Origin: Aggregatimonas sangjinii
GTDB lineage: Bacteria > Bacteroidota > Bacteroidia > Flavobacteriales > Flavobacteriaceae
DNA: 64,000 nt
Assembly (NCBI RefSeq): GCF_005943945.1
Contig: NZ_CP040710.1
Location: 1,809,001-1,873,000 of the forward strand
Reading direction: 5' to 3'
Part shown: positions 50,074-58,793 of the stretch, piece after piece
Position numbering within the stretch: position 1 is the stretch's first letter
How the letters are laid out: the number at the start of each line of letters is the position of its first letter
The notes under the pieces: generated by a model
The model's database searches: none
What the model was told of the DNA's origin: nothing
Seen by the model: only the letters and a program-made list of their open reading frames with translations
Program-made: the position numbers and the translations under genes

Positions 50074-52050
50074 TTAATAGGCCAATAAGTCAAGCAGTGC
50101 TCCTTCAAAACGCCTTTTGGGCAAATAATTATCTTCCAACTTTTTGGCAAACGGTATTGGGGTTTCCAAGCTGGCTACGCGTTTTACGGGTGCATCCAAA
50201 TGCTCGAAACAGTTTTCCATAACAAGGGCGGAAATGTCACTGGCAATGCCCCCAAAGAGGCTGTCCTCTTGTAAAATAATCAACTTTCCGGTCTTTCTGA
50301 CCGATGTGTACACCGTCTCGATGTCCAATGGCTGCAAAGTCCGCAAATCGATAAGGTCCGTTTTGATTTCGGAATGCGCTTTTAAGGTATCCAAGGCCCA
50401 ATGCACTCCTGCGCCGTAGGACACGATCGTAATGTCGTTTCCTTCCCGAAGTAACGCCGCACGACCGAATGGCAGGGTGTAGTAATCCGTTGGAACATCT
50501 TGGTAAACACTTCTGTACAGGGCTTTGTGCTCGAAGAATAGCACCGGATTGGGGTCTTCGATAGCGGTAGCCAATAGTCCTTTTGCGTCATAAGGAAAAG
50601 CAGGATATACCACCTTTAGCCCAGGGGTCTTCGTAAACCAAGCCTCATTTGTCTGGGAGTGAAATGGCCCGGCGCCTACGTCTCCCCCGCAAGGCATTCG
50701 AATGACCACATCGGCATGCTCGCCCCAACGGTAATGGCTTTTGGCCAAATAATTCACCACAGGATTAAAACCACTGCTCACAAAGTCGGCAAACTGCATT
50801 TCCACGACCGCTTTCATCCCGTTGATGGAGAGCCCCATTGCCGCTGCAACGACAGCGGACTCACATATAGGCGTATTGCGAATCCTTTCCGGGCCAAAAG
50901 CTTCCATAAAACCGTCGGTGATTTTAAAGACACCCCCATAATCGGCGACGTCCTGCCCCATAATAACGAGCTCATCGTACTTTTCCATGGCTAGTCTTAA
51001 GCCTTCGGATATTGCATCGACCAAACGAATATTTTTAGTTTCTATGGATGGCTTAACTTCCTCATAGTTAAACGACTTGTAAACTTCTTCTAATTCTTTA
51101 CTTTCGTTCAATTCTACCGCTGGCTCCTCAAAGGACAACTTTAAATCGGCATCGATTTCGGTAGTGATTTCATCTTTTAATGCTTCGATTTTGGCTGTGG
51201 TCAGCACATCCTGTTCCAATAGAAACGCTTCATAATTCGCAATCGGATCTTTCTGCGTCCACTTGTCCATCAATTCCTGAGGCACGTATTTTGTGCCGCT
51301 CGCTTCTTCGTGTCCCCGCATTCGAAAGGTCTTGAATTCCAATAAAATCGGTCGGGGTTTTTTACGTACACTCTCTGTTAACCTTTTCAATAAGGTGTAG
51401 ACTTCAAGAATATTATTTCCATCAACCATATGGGATTCCATCCCGTAACCCACTCCCTTATCCACCAAATGTTGACAATGGTATTGCTGATTGGTAGGGG
51501 TGGAAAGTCCGTAACCGTTATTCTCAATGCAAAAAAGCACCGGAAGTTGCCAAACCGATGCGATGTTGAGCGCCTCGTGAAAATCGCCTTCGCTCGTACC
51601 GCCTTCCCCGGTAAATACAGCGGTCACCTTTTTTTCGCCTCTGAGCACGTTGGCCAGGGCGATACCAGTAGCTACGCCCAACTGCGGGCCTAAATGGGAA
51701 ATCATTCCCACGATTTTATACTCTTGGGTACCAAAGTGAAAACTACGATCGCGACCGTTCGTAAATCCGTTGGCTTTACCCTGCCATTGGGAAAACAGGC
51801 GATGCAAGGGTATGTTGCGACTCGTAAATACGCCTAGGTTACGGTGCATGGGCAGCACGTACTCCTCCGCGTCCAAAGCGGCCGTTACTCCTACCGAAAT
51901 CGCTTCCTGCCCGATACCGCTGAACCATTTTGAGATTTTTCCCTGACGTAGGAGAATAAGCATTTTTTCCTCGATCATTCGCGGCTTCAGCATATTCCGG
52001 TACAACTGCAATTGCATTTCTTCCGAAACGCCCCTATTTTGGTAGTTCAT
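50074..52050 (-). CDS. Branched-chain 2-oxo-acid dehydrogenase E1, fused alpha and beta
   Basis: The 658-residue protein joins E1-alpha (about residues 1-310) and E1-beta (about 335-658). In alpha the thiamine diphosphate motif is GEGGTSEGDFHEALNIAS, ending NNGYGL; in beta RIRNTPICESAV and MPCGGDVGAGPFHSQ. It decarboxylates branched-chain oxo acids and feeds acyl-CoA to fatty-acid or energy metabolism. The fused form is typical of Bacteroidota. Iso-branched starters from here could also serve the polyketide cluster upstream (inference). Confidence 0.93.
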   Translation of the reverse strand: MNYQNRGVSEEMQLQLYRNMLKPRMIEEKMLILLRQGKISKWFSGIGQEAISVGVTAALDAEEYVLPMHRNLGVFTSRNIPLHRLFSQWQGKANGFTNGRDRSFHFGTQEYKIVGMISHLGPQLGVATGIALANVLRGEKKVTAVFTGEGGTSEGDFHEALNIASVWQLPVLFCIENNGYGLSTPTNQQYHCQHLVDKGVGYGMESHMVDGNNILEVYTLLKRLTESVRKKPRPILLEFKTFRMRGHEEASGTKYVPQELMDKWTQKDPIANYEAFLLEQDVLTTAKIEALKDEITTEIDADLKLSFEEPAVELNESKELEEVYKSFNYEEVKPSIETKNIRLVDAISEGLRLAMEKYDELVIMGQDVADYGGVFKITDGFMEAFGPERIRNTPICESAVVAAAMGLSINGMKAVVEMQFADFVSSGFNPVVNYLAKSHYRWGEHADVVIRMPCGGDVGAGPFHSQTNEAWFTKTPGLKVVYPAFPYDAKGLLATAIEDPNPVLFFEHKALYRSVYQDVPTDYYTLPFGRAALLREGNDITIVSYGAGVHWALDTLKAHSEIKTDLIDLRTLQPLDIETVYTSVRKTGKLIILQEDSLFGGIASDISALVMENCFEHLDAPVKRVASLETPIPFAKKLEDNYLPKRRFEGALLDLLAY

Positions 52051-52118
52051 GTTACATTAATCCTAAGTAATCCCATTTCAAGCGATAAATGTAACAAAAA
52101 CGCAATCAAAAAGTATAA

Positions 52119-52148
52119 TTGTATTCCTTACCGATTTTATTAACTTCG
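52119..52148 (+). promoter_or_regulatory. Flavobacterial promoter of the oxygenase gene
   Basis: TTG (52119-52121), a 19-base spacer and TAACTTCG (52141-52148) approximate the consensus, 21 bp before the ATG at 52170. Confidence 0.6.
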
Positions 52149-52169
52149 TCTAAACTTAAATCAGAGGCC

Positions 52170-53120
52170 ATGAGCGGGATACCTAGCGTAGATCTACAGG
52201 ATTTCATTTCGGGGGATAATGAACGGAAACAACAATTTATCGCTGATATCGGTAAGGCTTTTGGGGATATTGGCTTTGTGGCGTTAAGCGGACACTTTCT
52301 TTCCGAGGAATTAGTCGATAAGCTCTATGCCGAAATCAAGAAGTTTTTTGAATTGCCCCAAGAAGTTAAAGATTCCTATGAAATCGAGGGAATCGGCGGC
52401 CAACGTGGCTATACCTCCTTCGGAAAAGAACACGCTAAAGGCCGGAAAGTCGGTGACCTCAAGGAATTCTGGCACTTTGGACAGTATGTTGAAGACAATC
52501 CAAAACTGGAAGCCGAATACCCTGACAATGTAATCGTAAAGGAATTGCCAGCCTTTAACGAGGTAGGAAAGGAGACCTTTCGAATGTTGGAAAAAACGGC
52601 CAAACATGTTTTAAGGGCGCTCGCCCTACACCTTGGTTTGCAGGAAACCTATTTTGACGACTATATCAAGAACGGTAATTCCATCCTACGCCCCATACAC
52701 TATCCCCCGATTACTGAAGAACCCAAAAATGCCGAGCGTGCCGCGGCCCATGGCGATATTAACTTGATTACGCTGCTCATGGGTGCCCAAGGCCGTGGTC
52801 TACAGGTGCAAAATCATAAGGGCGAATGGATTGATGCCATCGCCCGTCCCGATCAATTGATGATCAATGTCGGCGATATGCTTTCCAGGTTAACGAACAA
52901 TAAGCTGAAATCTACGATCCACAAAGTGGTAAACCCACCACGGGAACTTTGGGGGTCCTCCCGTTATTCCATCCCATTTTTCATGCACCCGGTAAGTGAA
53001 ATGCCTTTGAATTGTTTGGAAGAATGCATCGATGACGAACATCCGAAGGCGTTCAAAGATATTACTGCCGGAGAATTCCTGCACGAACGATTATTGGAGT
53101 TAGGATTGATAAAAGAGTAA
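52170..53120 (+). CDS. Isopenicillin-N-synthase-like 2-oxoglutarate/Fe(II) oxygenase
   Basis: From ATG at 52170 the product has 316 residues. The N-terminal IPSVDLQDF and the core HGDINLITLLMG carry the His and Asp of the Fe(II) triad, with the second His in STIHKVVNPP and the co-substrate Arg in SSRYSIPFFM. It is a soluble dioxygenase of the plant-type family whose substrate is unknown. It starts a five-gene plus-strand run, one base before the SUI1 gene. Confidence 0.92.
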   Translation: MSGIPSVDLQDFISGDNERKQQFIADIGKAFGDIGFVALSGHFLSEELVDKLYAEIKKFFELPQEVKDSYEIEGIGGQRGYTSFGKEHAKGRKVGDLKEFWHFGQYVEDNPKLEAEYPDNVIVKELPAFNEVGKETFRMLEKTAKHVLRALALHLGLQETYFDDYIKNGNSILRPIHYPPITEEPKNAERAAAHGDINLITLLMGAQGRGLQVQNHKGEWIDAIARPDQLMINVGDMLSRLTNNKLKSTIHKVVNPPRELWGSSRYSIPFFMHPVSEMPLNCLEECIDDEHPKAFKDITAGEFLHERLLELGLIKE

Positions 53121-53121
53121 T

Positions 53122-53448
53122 ATGAGTTTGGAGGACCAACTTAAAAATCTGTTTCCAGAACATGTTCCGGAAGAGACCACGCCCGAAAAGCCCGAAAGCG
53201 ATATTTGGATGCAGGACGATCCGATTATCTGTAAATACGAGAAGCGCAAGGGCAAACCCATCACCATTCTGGAAGGGTATAACGGATCGGACACCGACTT
53301 GAAAACCCTGGCAAAGGAATTAAAGACCAAACTCAGTGTAGGGGGAACGGTTAAACAAAACAAAATAATCATTCAAGGGGATTCTCGAGATAAAATCATG
53401 CAACTTCTTAAAAATAAGGGGTTTCAGGTAAAACGGGTCGGTGGCTAG
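53122..53448 (+). CDS. SUI1/eIF1-like translation factor (YciH family)
   Basis: The 108-residue protein has a SUI1 domain at about residues 38-105: KRKGKPITILEGYNGSD, LKTLAKELKTKLSVGGTVKQ and IIIQGDSRDKIMQLLKNKGF. Bacterial members affect start-codon fidelity of translation. It follows the oxygenase by one base. Confidence 0.9.
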   Translation: MSLEDQLKNLFPEHVPEETTPEKPESDIWMQDDPIICKYEKRKGKPITILEGYNGSDTDLKTLAKELKTKLSVGGTVKQNKIIIQGDSRDKIMQLLKNKGFQVKRVGG

Positions 53449-53477
53449 TATCGTTACTCCCGAGCACAAAGCACGAC

Positions 53478-53491
53478 ACAAAACGTTTTGT
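53478..53491. promoter_or_regulatory. Perfect 14-bp palindrome before the DUF1835 gene
   Basis: ACAAAACGTTTTGT is a perfect palindrome in the 131-base gap. It could be an operator or simply the stem of a weak terminator for the preceding pair. Confidence 0.4.
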
Positions 53492-53579
53492 TTAAAACTT
53501 ATTAATTTTTTCTGTTAATTTTTTTCATTGCTTTCTATTAAATACTATTTTTAGTTAATCGAAAACCCGACACGCTAAT

Positions 53580-54512
53580 ATGAGCTCCCTACTACACATT
53601 ACCAATGGAGACAGCTTTACCGAAAGGCTGAATTCCCTCAAAATTAAGGGCGATATCATTACATGGCGCGAGATGTTGTGCGAGGGAAAAACACTGACCA
53701 ACGTCGGTAGTGAATCTTTTTGGAAAACACGATTTGACTTTCTTCACAAAAATTATAAGGTCTCCAAATCAATTTTTATTGAAAAGACCCTTAAGGAATA
53801 CCGTTCACTCTGCAACCACAAGCAGCAGGACGAGATAGTTCTTTGGTTTGAATACGATCTTTTTTGTCAAGTGAATATGATTGCGGTATTGAGTTGGCTG
53901 AAAACCCATCGCAAATATGCGCAGATATCCTTGGTTTGCAGTGGTAAGGAAGATGAGACGGATAAAATGTATGCCCTAAACGAGCTGACCGATGAAAAGC
54001 TACTGGAATTGTACGAGAACAAGACCATATTAAAACAAGACGACATTGAATATGCCGATTACGTTTGGCAACTGTACTGTAGTGACAACCCCATCCGTTT
54101 AGAAAATCTTTCCGATTTCGAAAATTACCGTTTTGATTATCTATCCCAGGCCATTGATGATCACTTGCACCGTTTTCCTTCCATTAAAAATGGACTGAAC
54201 GACATGGAGAACAATATTCTTCGGCAAGCTTTGGAGAAAAAACCCTCGAACAAGAAGAAGTTCCTATCGACACTTTTGCAAAATCAAGGCTCCCTAGGTT
54301 TCGGAGATTCCCAGTATGAAAGGGCTATCGGTCGGTTAAAGCCATTGTTCAGCGGGTTCAACCCGGTACGGCTTTCCAGAAAAGGCAAACAAATATTAGA
54401 GGGCAAAACAAGTTATTATTCCCATATGCGGGATAGTGAAGTATATCTTGGTGGTTCCCTTAAATACAATTACCTCTACAATACCGACAATAGTAGAATT
54501 CTTAAGCTCTAG
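53580..54512 (+). CDS. DUF1835-domain protein
   Basis: The 310-residue protein begins LHITNGDSFTERLNSLKIKG, the DUF1835 signature, and continues with EIVLWFEYDLFCQVNMI and a helical C-terminal half. The domain is a Rossmann-like unit of unknown function in Bacteroidota and Firmicutes. The next gene, a nucleoside phosphorylase, starts two bases after its stop, which hints at a link to nucleoside metabolism. Confidence 0.88.
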   Translation: MSSLLHITNGDSFTERLNSLKIKGDIITWREMLCEGKTLTNVGSESFWKTRFDFLHKNYKVSKSIFIEKTLKEYRSLCNHKQQDEIVLWFEYDLFCQVNMIAVLSWLKTHRKYAQISLVCSGKEDETDKMYALNELTDEKLLELYENKTILKQDDIEYADYVWQLYCSDNPIRLENLSDFENYRFDYLSQAIDDHLHRFPSIKNGLNDMENNILRQALEKKPSNKKKFLSTLLQNQGSLGFGDSQYERAIGRLKPLFSGFNPVRLSRKGKQILEGKTSYYSHMRDSEVYLGGSLKYNYLYNTDNSRILKL

Positions 54513-54513
54513 C

Positions 54514-55383
54514 ATGGCATTAGGTTCTTCCGAGCTTATTCTCAATGCCGATGGCAGTATATACCATTTAAACCTTCTTCCTTCGGACATCGCTACCACC
54601 ATCATTACCGTTGGCGACCCTGATCGGGTGCATGATGTTTCCAAATACTTCGATACCCTTACCGTCAAAAAGGGAAAACGGGAGTTCCATACCCATACGG
54701 GCATATTGAATGGGAAGCGATTATCGGTCATATCAACGGGAATTGGAACGGACAATATCGATATCGTTCTAAATGAATTGGACGCCTTGGTCAATATCGA
54801 TTTTAATTCAAAAAAGGTAAAATCTGATTTTACACAGCTCGACCTTGTGCGCATCGGAACTTCCGGTGCTATTCAACCTGAGATAAAAGTCGATTCCTTT
54901 TTGACCAGCGAATTCGCGCTTGGCCTAGATGGCCTATTGCACTTTTACCAACATCAAATAACGACTGACGATAATTTTATCGAAGCCTTTGTAGCGCAAA
55001 CGGGATGGGACGTTAAAAAAGCACTCCCCTATTTGGTAAAATGCGATGAAACCCTCTTAAAATTAATGGACTCAAATCGTATACGATTCGGAACAACCGC
55101 AACAAATTCAGGATTTTACGGACCACAAGGAAGAAATTTAAGATTGCAATCCCAAGATCCGGGTCTTAATGAAAAATTGATGAAATTCCAGTACCAAACA
55201 ATGAAAGTGACCAACCTCGAAATGGAAACTGCCGGAATTTATGCCTTGGCCAAATTGTTGGGCCACCGTGCCATATCTATGAACTGTATCTTGGCGAACA
55301 GAAGTACGGAGACCTTTAGTGCAACTCCGCGGCAATCCGTAAATGAATTGATCGAATACGTATTAGAACGACTTGTAGCATGA
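54514..55383 (+). CDS. Uridine-phosphorylase-like nucleoside phosphorylase
   Basis: From ATG at 54514 the product has 289 residues. PNP/UDP-phosphorylase motifs are visible: TIITVGDPDRVHDVSKYFD, VRIGTSGAIQPEI and the C-terminal VTNLEMETAGIYALAKLLG. It cleaves nucleosides with phosphate to base and ribose-1-phosphate. It overlaps the next gene by four bases. Confidence 0.92.
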   Translation: MALGSSELILNADGSIYHLNLLPSDIATTIITVGDPDRVHDVSKYFDTLTVKKGKREFHTHTGILNGKRLSVISTGIGTDNIDIVLNELDALVNIDFNSKKVKSDFTQLDLVRIGTSGAIQPEIKVDSFLTSEFALGLDGLLHFYQHQITTDDNFIEAFVAQTGWDVKKALPYLVKCDETLLKLMDSNRIRFGTTATNSGFYGPQGRNLRLQSQDPGLNEKLMKFQYQTMKVTNLEMETAGIYALAKLLGHRAISMNCILANRSTETFSATPRQSVNELIEYVLERLVA

Positions 55384-56225
55384 AAACAGTACGAATAATC
55401 GGGGTGCCGGAGCATTTTAACCTACCATGGCATTTGGCCATCGAAGAAGGTGCCTTTGAAGAAAAGGGTATTAACTTGCAATGGACCGATATCCCCGAAG
55501 GTACTGGCCGGATGTGCCAAATGCTCCAAGATAACGCAACAGATGTAGCAATAATCCTCACGGAGGGTCTTATAAAGAGTATTACAGCGGGAAATCCCTC
55601 TAAAATCGTTCAAGAATTTATTGGTACACCTTTGCAATGGGGCATTCATGTGGCCTCGAATAGCGATTACAAGGCCTTAAAGGAACTTAAGGACACTAAA
55701 GCCGCAATTAGTCGTTTCGGTAGCGGAAGTCACCTTATGGCTTATGTAAACGCCCAAAATCAGTCTTGGGATACCGGTTCATTGCAATTTGAAATCGTGC
55801 ATCACCTCGACGGGGCGATTGAAGCACTCACGAAAGGCCAGGCCGACTATTTTATGTGGGAGCACTTTACCACGAAACCCTTGGTCGATAACGGAACCTT
55901 TAGAAGATTGGGCGACTGCCCTACCCCATGGCCATGTTTCGTTATCGCCGCTACCGAGAAGTTCATTGCAGAAGAGAACAATGTTTTACAGCACCTTTTA
56001 GAAATTATTAATCTGTATACCGGGGAGTTCAAGACCATTCCCAGTATCGACAGAACCTTGGCCAATCGTTACAGGCAACAATTGACCGATATTCAAGAGT
56101 GGCTATCGATGACACGGTGGAGCCAAAGCCAAATCGCTTCAAAAACAGTTCGTGAGATACAGGAGACCCTAATGAAACTTGATTTGATCGATACCCTTTT
56201 GGGTCCGGATGCGATTTTGGTATAG
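55380..56225 (+). CDS. Solute-binding-like protein without signal peptide
   Basis: The 281-residue protein has a type II periplasmic-binding fold (VRIIGVPEHFNLPWHLAIEEG, TDVAIILTEGLIKSI, ISRFGSGSHLMAYV), like NMT1/THI5 or SsuA proteins. No signal peptide or lipobox is present, so it is probably cytoplasmic, perhaps an enzyme or ligand sensor rather than a transporter subunit. It is translationally coupled to the nucleoside phosphorylase (ATG overlaps the stop). Confidence 0.82.
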   Translation: MKTVRIIGVPEHFNLPWHLAIEEGAFEEKGINLQWTDIPEGTGRMCQMLQDNATDVAIILTEGLIKSITAGNPSKIVQEFIGTPLQWGIHVASNSDYKALKELKDTKAAISRFGSGSHLMAYVNAQNQSWDTGSLQFEIVHHLDGAIEALTKGQADYFMWEHFTTKPLVDNGTFRRLGDCPTPWPCFVIAATEKFIAEENNVLQHLLEIINLYTGEFKTIPSIDRTLANRYRQQLTDIQEWLSMTRWSQSQIASKTVREIQETLMKLDLIDTLLGPDAILV

Positions 56226-56272
56226 TTGGCGATAGGCCGAGCGCAGGACCTATTCGATAATAGGATATGTTC

Positions 56273-56707
56273 CTAAAAGTACTTTTGAATAAGTCTTCTG
56301 AACTTGAGGTCCGATACGGGTTTTTGTATAAAATGTTTTACGTACGGATTCTTTCTAGCCTTGGAAACATCTGCCTTTTCACCACTGACGCTGATTACCA
56401 CGATAGTAATTAAATCCTTTATTTTCTTTGGTACGCTTTGATGAAAGGCTTCCAGAAATTCCCAACCATCCATTACCGGCATTTGCAGGTCTAAAATCAC
56501 CAAACAGGGCGTAGTCACCTTGTCGGAGATGTGAGCCAGGGCCTCCTCTCCATTCAATGCAATATCGACAGTAACGTCCAAATTTAGTTGGTTAATGAAT
56601 ATTTTGTTTAGAAAATTATTAGAGTGGTCGTCATCTACCAGCAAGATAGATTGTAGGGCGGGGGGTTTGGGTTTCAATGCTTTTGTTTTAGGGCTTAAGA
56701 CTTCCAT
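56273..56707 (-). CDS. Single-domain response regulator
   Basis: The 144-residue protein is a receiver domain: LLVDDDHSN (acidic pocket), phosphoacceptor Asp in ILDLQMP, and FIQKPV with the conserved Lys. An N-terminal Lys- and Pro-rich segment of about 18 residues precedes it. No kinase gene is adjacent. It is the same type as the regulator at 43963. Confidence 0.9.
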   Translation of the reverse strand: MEVLSPKTKALKPKPPALQSILLVDDDHSNNFLNKIFINQLNLDVTVDIALNGEEALAHISDKVTTPCLVILDLQMPVMDGWEFLEAFHQSVPKKIKDLITIVVISVSGEKADVSKARKNPYVKHFIQKPVSDLKFRRLIQKYF

Positions 56708-56759
56708 GAAGTAAGTATTTTCCCATAAAATAAAGGCAAAAATCTAGATGGACTACTCC

Positions 56760-57425
56760 TTACCAGTTGATTGGCACTAAATTTCGTTGAAGTAGCAATT
56801 CATTGGTTTTACTAAAATGCTTATTGCCAAACCAATATCCACGATTGGCACTTAATGGCGATGGATGACCTGAGGTGAGGATATGATGTTTTTCAGAATC
56901 GATCAAACTTGCTTTTTTCTTTGCAAAACCGCCCCAGAGCAGGAAAATCAGTCCTTTCCGTTCTTGCGATAGTCGCTTGATCACCGCATCGGTAAACTGC
57001 TCCCATCCCTTCTTCTGATGGCTACCCGCCTCATGTGCGCGTACTGTCAGGGTAGCGTTTAGCAGTAGTACACCTTGATCTGCCCATCGCTGCAAATTTC
57101 CGCTTTTCGGGTAAGGCACTCCCAGATCGGTCTCGATTTCCCTGAAAATATTGACCAAGGAAGGCGGATGCGCAATTCCCTCCATAACCGAAAAACAGAG
57201 TCCGTTCGCTTGCCCAGGTCCATGGTAAGGGTCTTGGCCCAATATGACGACCTTTGTGGCATCGAAGTGGCAATGATCGAAAGCCGAGAAAATATCCTGG
57301 CCTTTTGGGTAGCAGGTATGCTGGCGGTATTCCGACCGTACAAAATCGGTCAATTCAGTGAAATAATCCTTTTGGAATTCTGGAGAGAGCTGGGATTTCC
57401 AACTCTCATCTATGGTAACGTTCAT
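56760..57425 (-). CDS. ung: Uracil-DNA glycosylase
   Basis: The 221-residue protein is a family 1 uracil-DNA glycosylase: the catalytic Asp motif GQDPYHGPGQANGLCFSV, PPSLVNIFREIETD, LLLNATLTVR and the C-terminal HPSPLSANRG. It excises uracil from DNA in base-excision repair. It is the typical length for the family. Confidence 0.97.
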   Translation of the reverse strand: MNVTIDESWKSQLSPEFQKDYFTELTDFVRSEYRQHTCYPKGQDIFSAFDHCHFDATKVVILGQDPYHGPGQANGLCFSVMEGIAHPPSLVNIFREIETDLGVPYPKSGNLQRWADQGVLLLNATLTVRAHEAGSHQKKGWEQFTDAVIKRLSQERKGLIFLLWGGFAKKKASLIDSEKHHILTSGHPSPLSANRGYWFGNKHFSKTNELLLQRNLVPINW

Positions 57426-57518
57426 CGCAATTCGCTTCTTGTTATTGCGATAAAAATATGCTTTTTGAGGTGACCGAACAAACCCGTTAAAATACCGATG
57501 TATCGGTACGTTCTAGGT

Positions 57519-58583
57519 TTATTTGGAAAATTCCAGTGCTACCATTTGTTGTTGTAACAACGACTGATCGGCGATCCGTTTTTGAAGGGTATCTATATAG
57601 TTCAAATATAGCTTGTCATCTTGAATCTCGTAAGCCTTGGTCTCTAGGGACAGTGCATTTTCCAATTCCTCCATGCGCTCATGGGCCACGGCTAGATTGT
57701 GGTAGGCCCTACTCCGTACTTTCGCGTTAGGATTTTCGGTCTCCTCGTTCCACAAGGCACTCGCTTCCTGCCAATTACCCGCAGAGGCCTTTTCGGCAGC
57801 GTAAACCATTTTCTCACTTCCTTTTACAAAGTACTCCCTGGACACGGAGTTCTCAGAAGGCAACAACCGTTGGCCGTACGTGCTTCCGGTATTTCTGCTA
57901 CTCTTAAGCATGGTTTCTTTACGGTCTCCGATTGCCCTGTAGGCCAATACAGGATTTACCCCTGTTCCTTTTGAGATTATTTGGTCGTTAAAAACGATTT
58001 CGTCTACAAGTCGTTGGTTCATGGGGTCATAGATCCTCCAACCATTTTCGATGAACGTTTCCAAGGTGAGTTCCTGGGCCGAAACTTCCTGTAGTTCACG
58101 CATCATATCCGCTTGCTGCATTTTCGTTTTTTTCAGGGAAACCTTGGTGTCGGCATCATAAAAGGCCAATGAGAAAACCGCATCGATCCCGTTCGTTTCG
58201 CATAATGCCGTTATGGAGGACCAAGCGATAGCATCAGGGGTCGCTCCCATGGCCAGGACGTCTTCGGGCACATTCTCCAATAGTTTTACGATTTCAAAGC
58301 GATCATCTTTCAACAATTCGTCGAATAAGCCGGTAATCGCGGCATCCGTACCGTTCTCGGTCAGCCATTTTTCTTCCGCTGCCAATATTTGGTCGATTTT
58401 GTTGGTTCCTTTGGTCACTGCGATGTGCGCGCTTCTGTCAATAATCCCAATTTTTTTGATACTGTTCGAAATGACTACAGGAGATGGCTCCATGGTAGTC
58501 AATACTAGCTGCTGCGTTGTGCTACAACTCATAAAATTTACGAGAATTCCTAAGACCAAGAATCGGTATACGTATTTTTTCAT
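57519..58583 (-). CDS. DUF6340-type lipoprotein
   Basis: From ATG at 58583 the product has 354 residues with a lipobox (VNFMSCS, Cys20). The remainder has strands such as IKKIGIIDRS and GIDAVFSLAFYDADTK and a tetratricopeptide-like C-terminus (RAYHNLAVAHERMEELENAL). This fits a family common in flavobacteria (DUF6340 as I recall). The function is unknown; it is expected at the outer membrane facing the periplasm. Confidence 0.8.
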   Translation of the reverse strand: MKKYVYRFLVLGILVNFMSCSTTQQLVLTTMEPSPVVISNSIKKIGIIDRSAHIAVTKGTNKIDQILAAEEKWLTENGTDAAITGLFDELLKDDRFEIVKLLENVPEDVLAMGATPDAIAWSSITALCETNGIDAVFSLAFYDADTKVSLKKTKMQQADMMRELQEVSAQELTLETFIENGWRIYDPMNQRLVDEIVFNDQIISKGTGVNPVLAYRAIGDRKETMLKSSRNTGSTYGQRLLPSENSVSREYFVKGSEKMVYAAEKASAGNWQEASALWNEETENPNAKVRSRAYHNLAVAHERMEELENALSLETKAYEIQDDKLYLNYIDTLQKRIADQSLLQQQMVALEFSK

Positions 58584-58745
58584 TGGTTTATTCAGTTTGA
58601 GTTTCTTACCGGAAACCGCCATTATGGTCTGTATAAAACTGGTCTTGGCCCCATTTTATTGCATTGGTTCCAAAAAATCAGTAGCAGCATTTCATCCCTA
58701 AGTAATTGAGCGATTAGGAATTGCGTCCATTGGAATTGTGAATTA

Positions 58746-58775
58746 CTTACAGGTCGGCCCTATTCGCTACCTTTG
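58746..58775 (+). promoter_or_regulatory. Probable promoter of the mutS2 gene
   Basis: TACCTTTG (58768-58775) is a full -7 match. TTA at 58746-58748 would be an imperfect -33 box with a 19-base spacer. The ATG at 58794 follows 18 bases later. Confidence 0.5.
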
Positions 58776-58793
58776 CAATCATTTTTATGTTAG

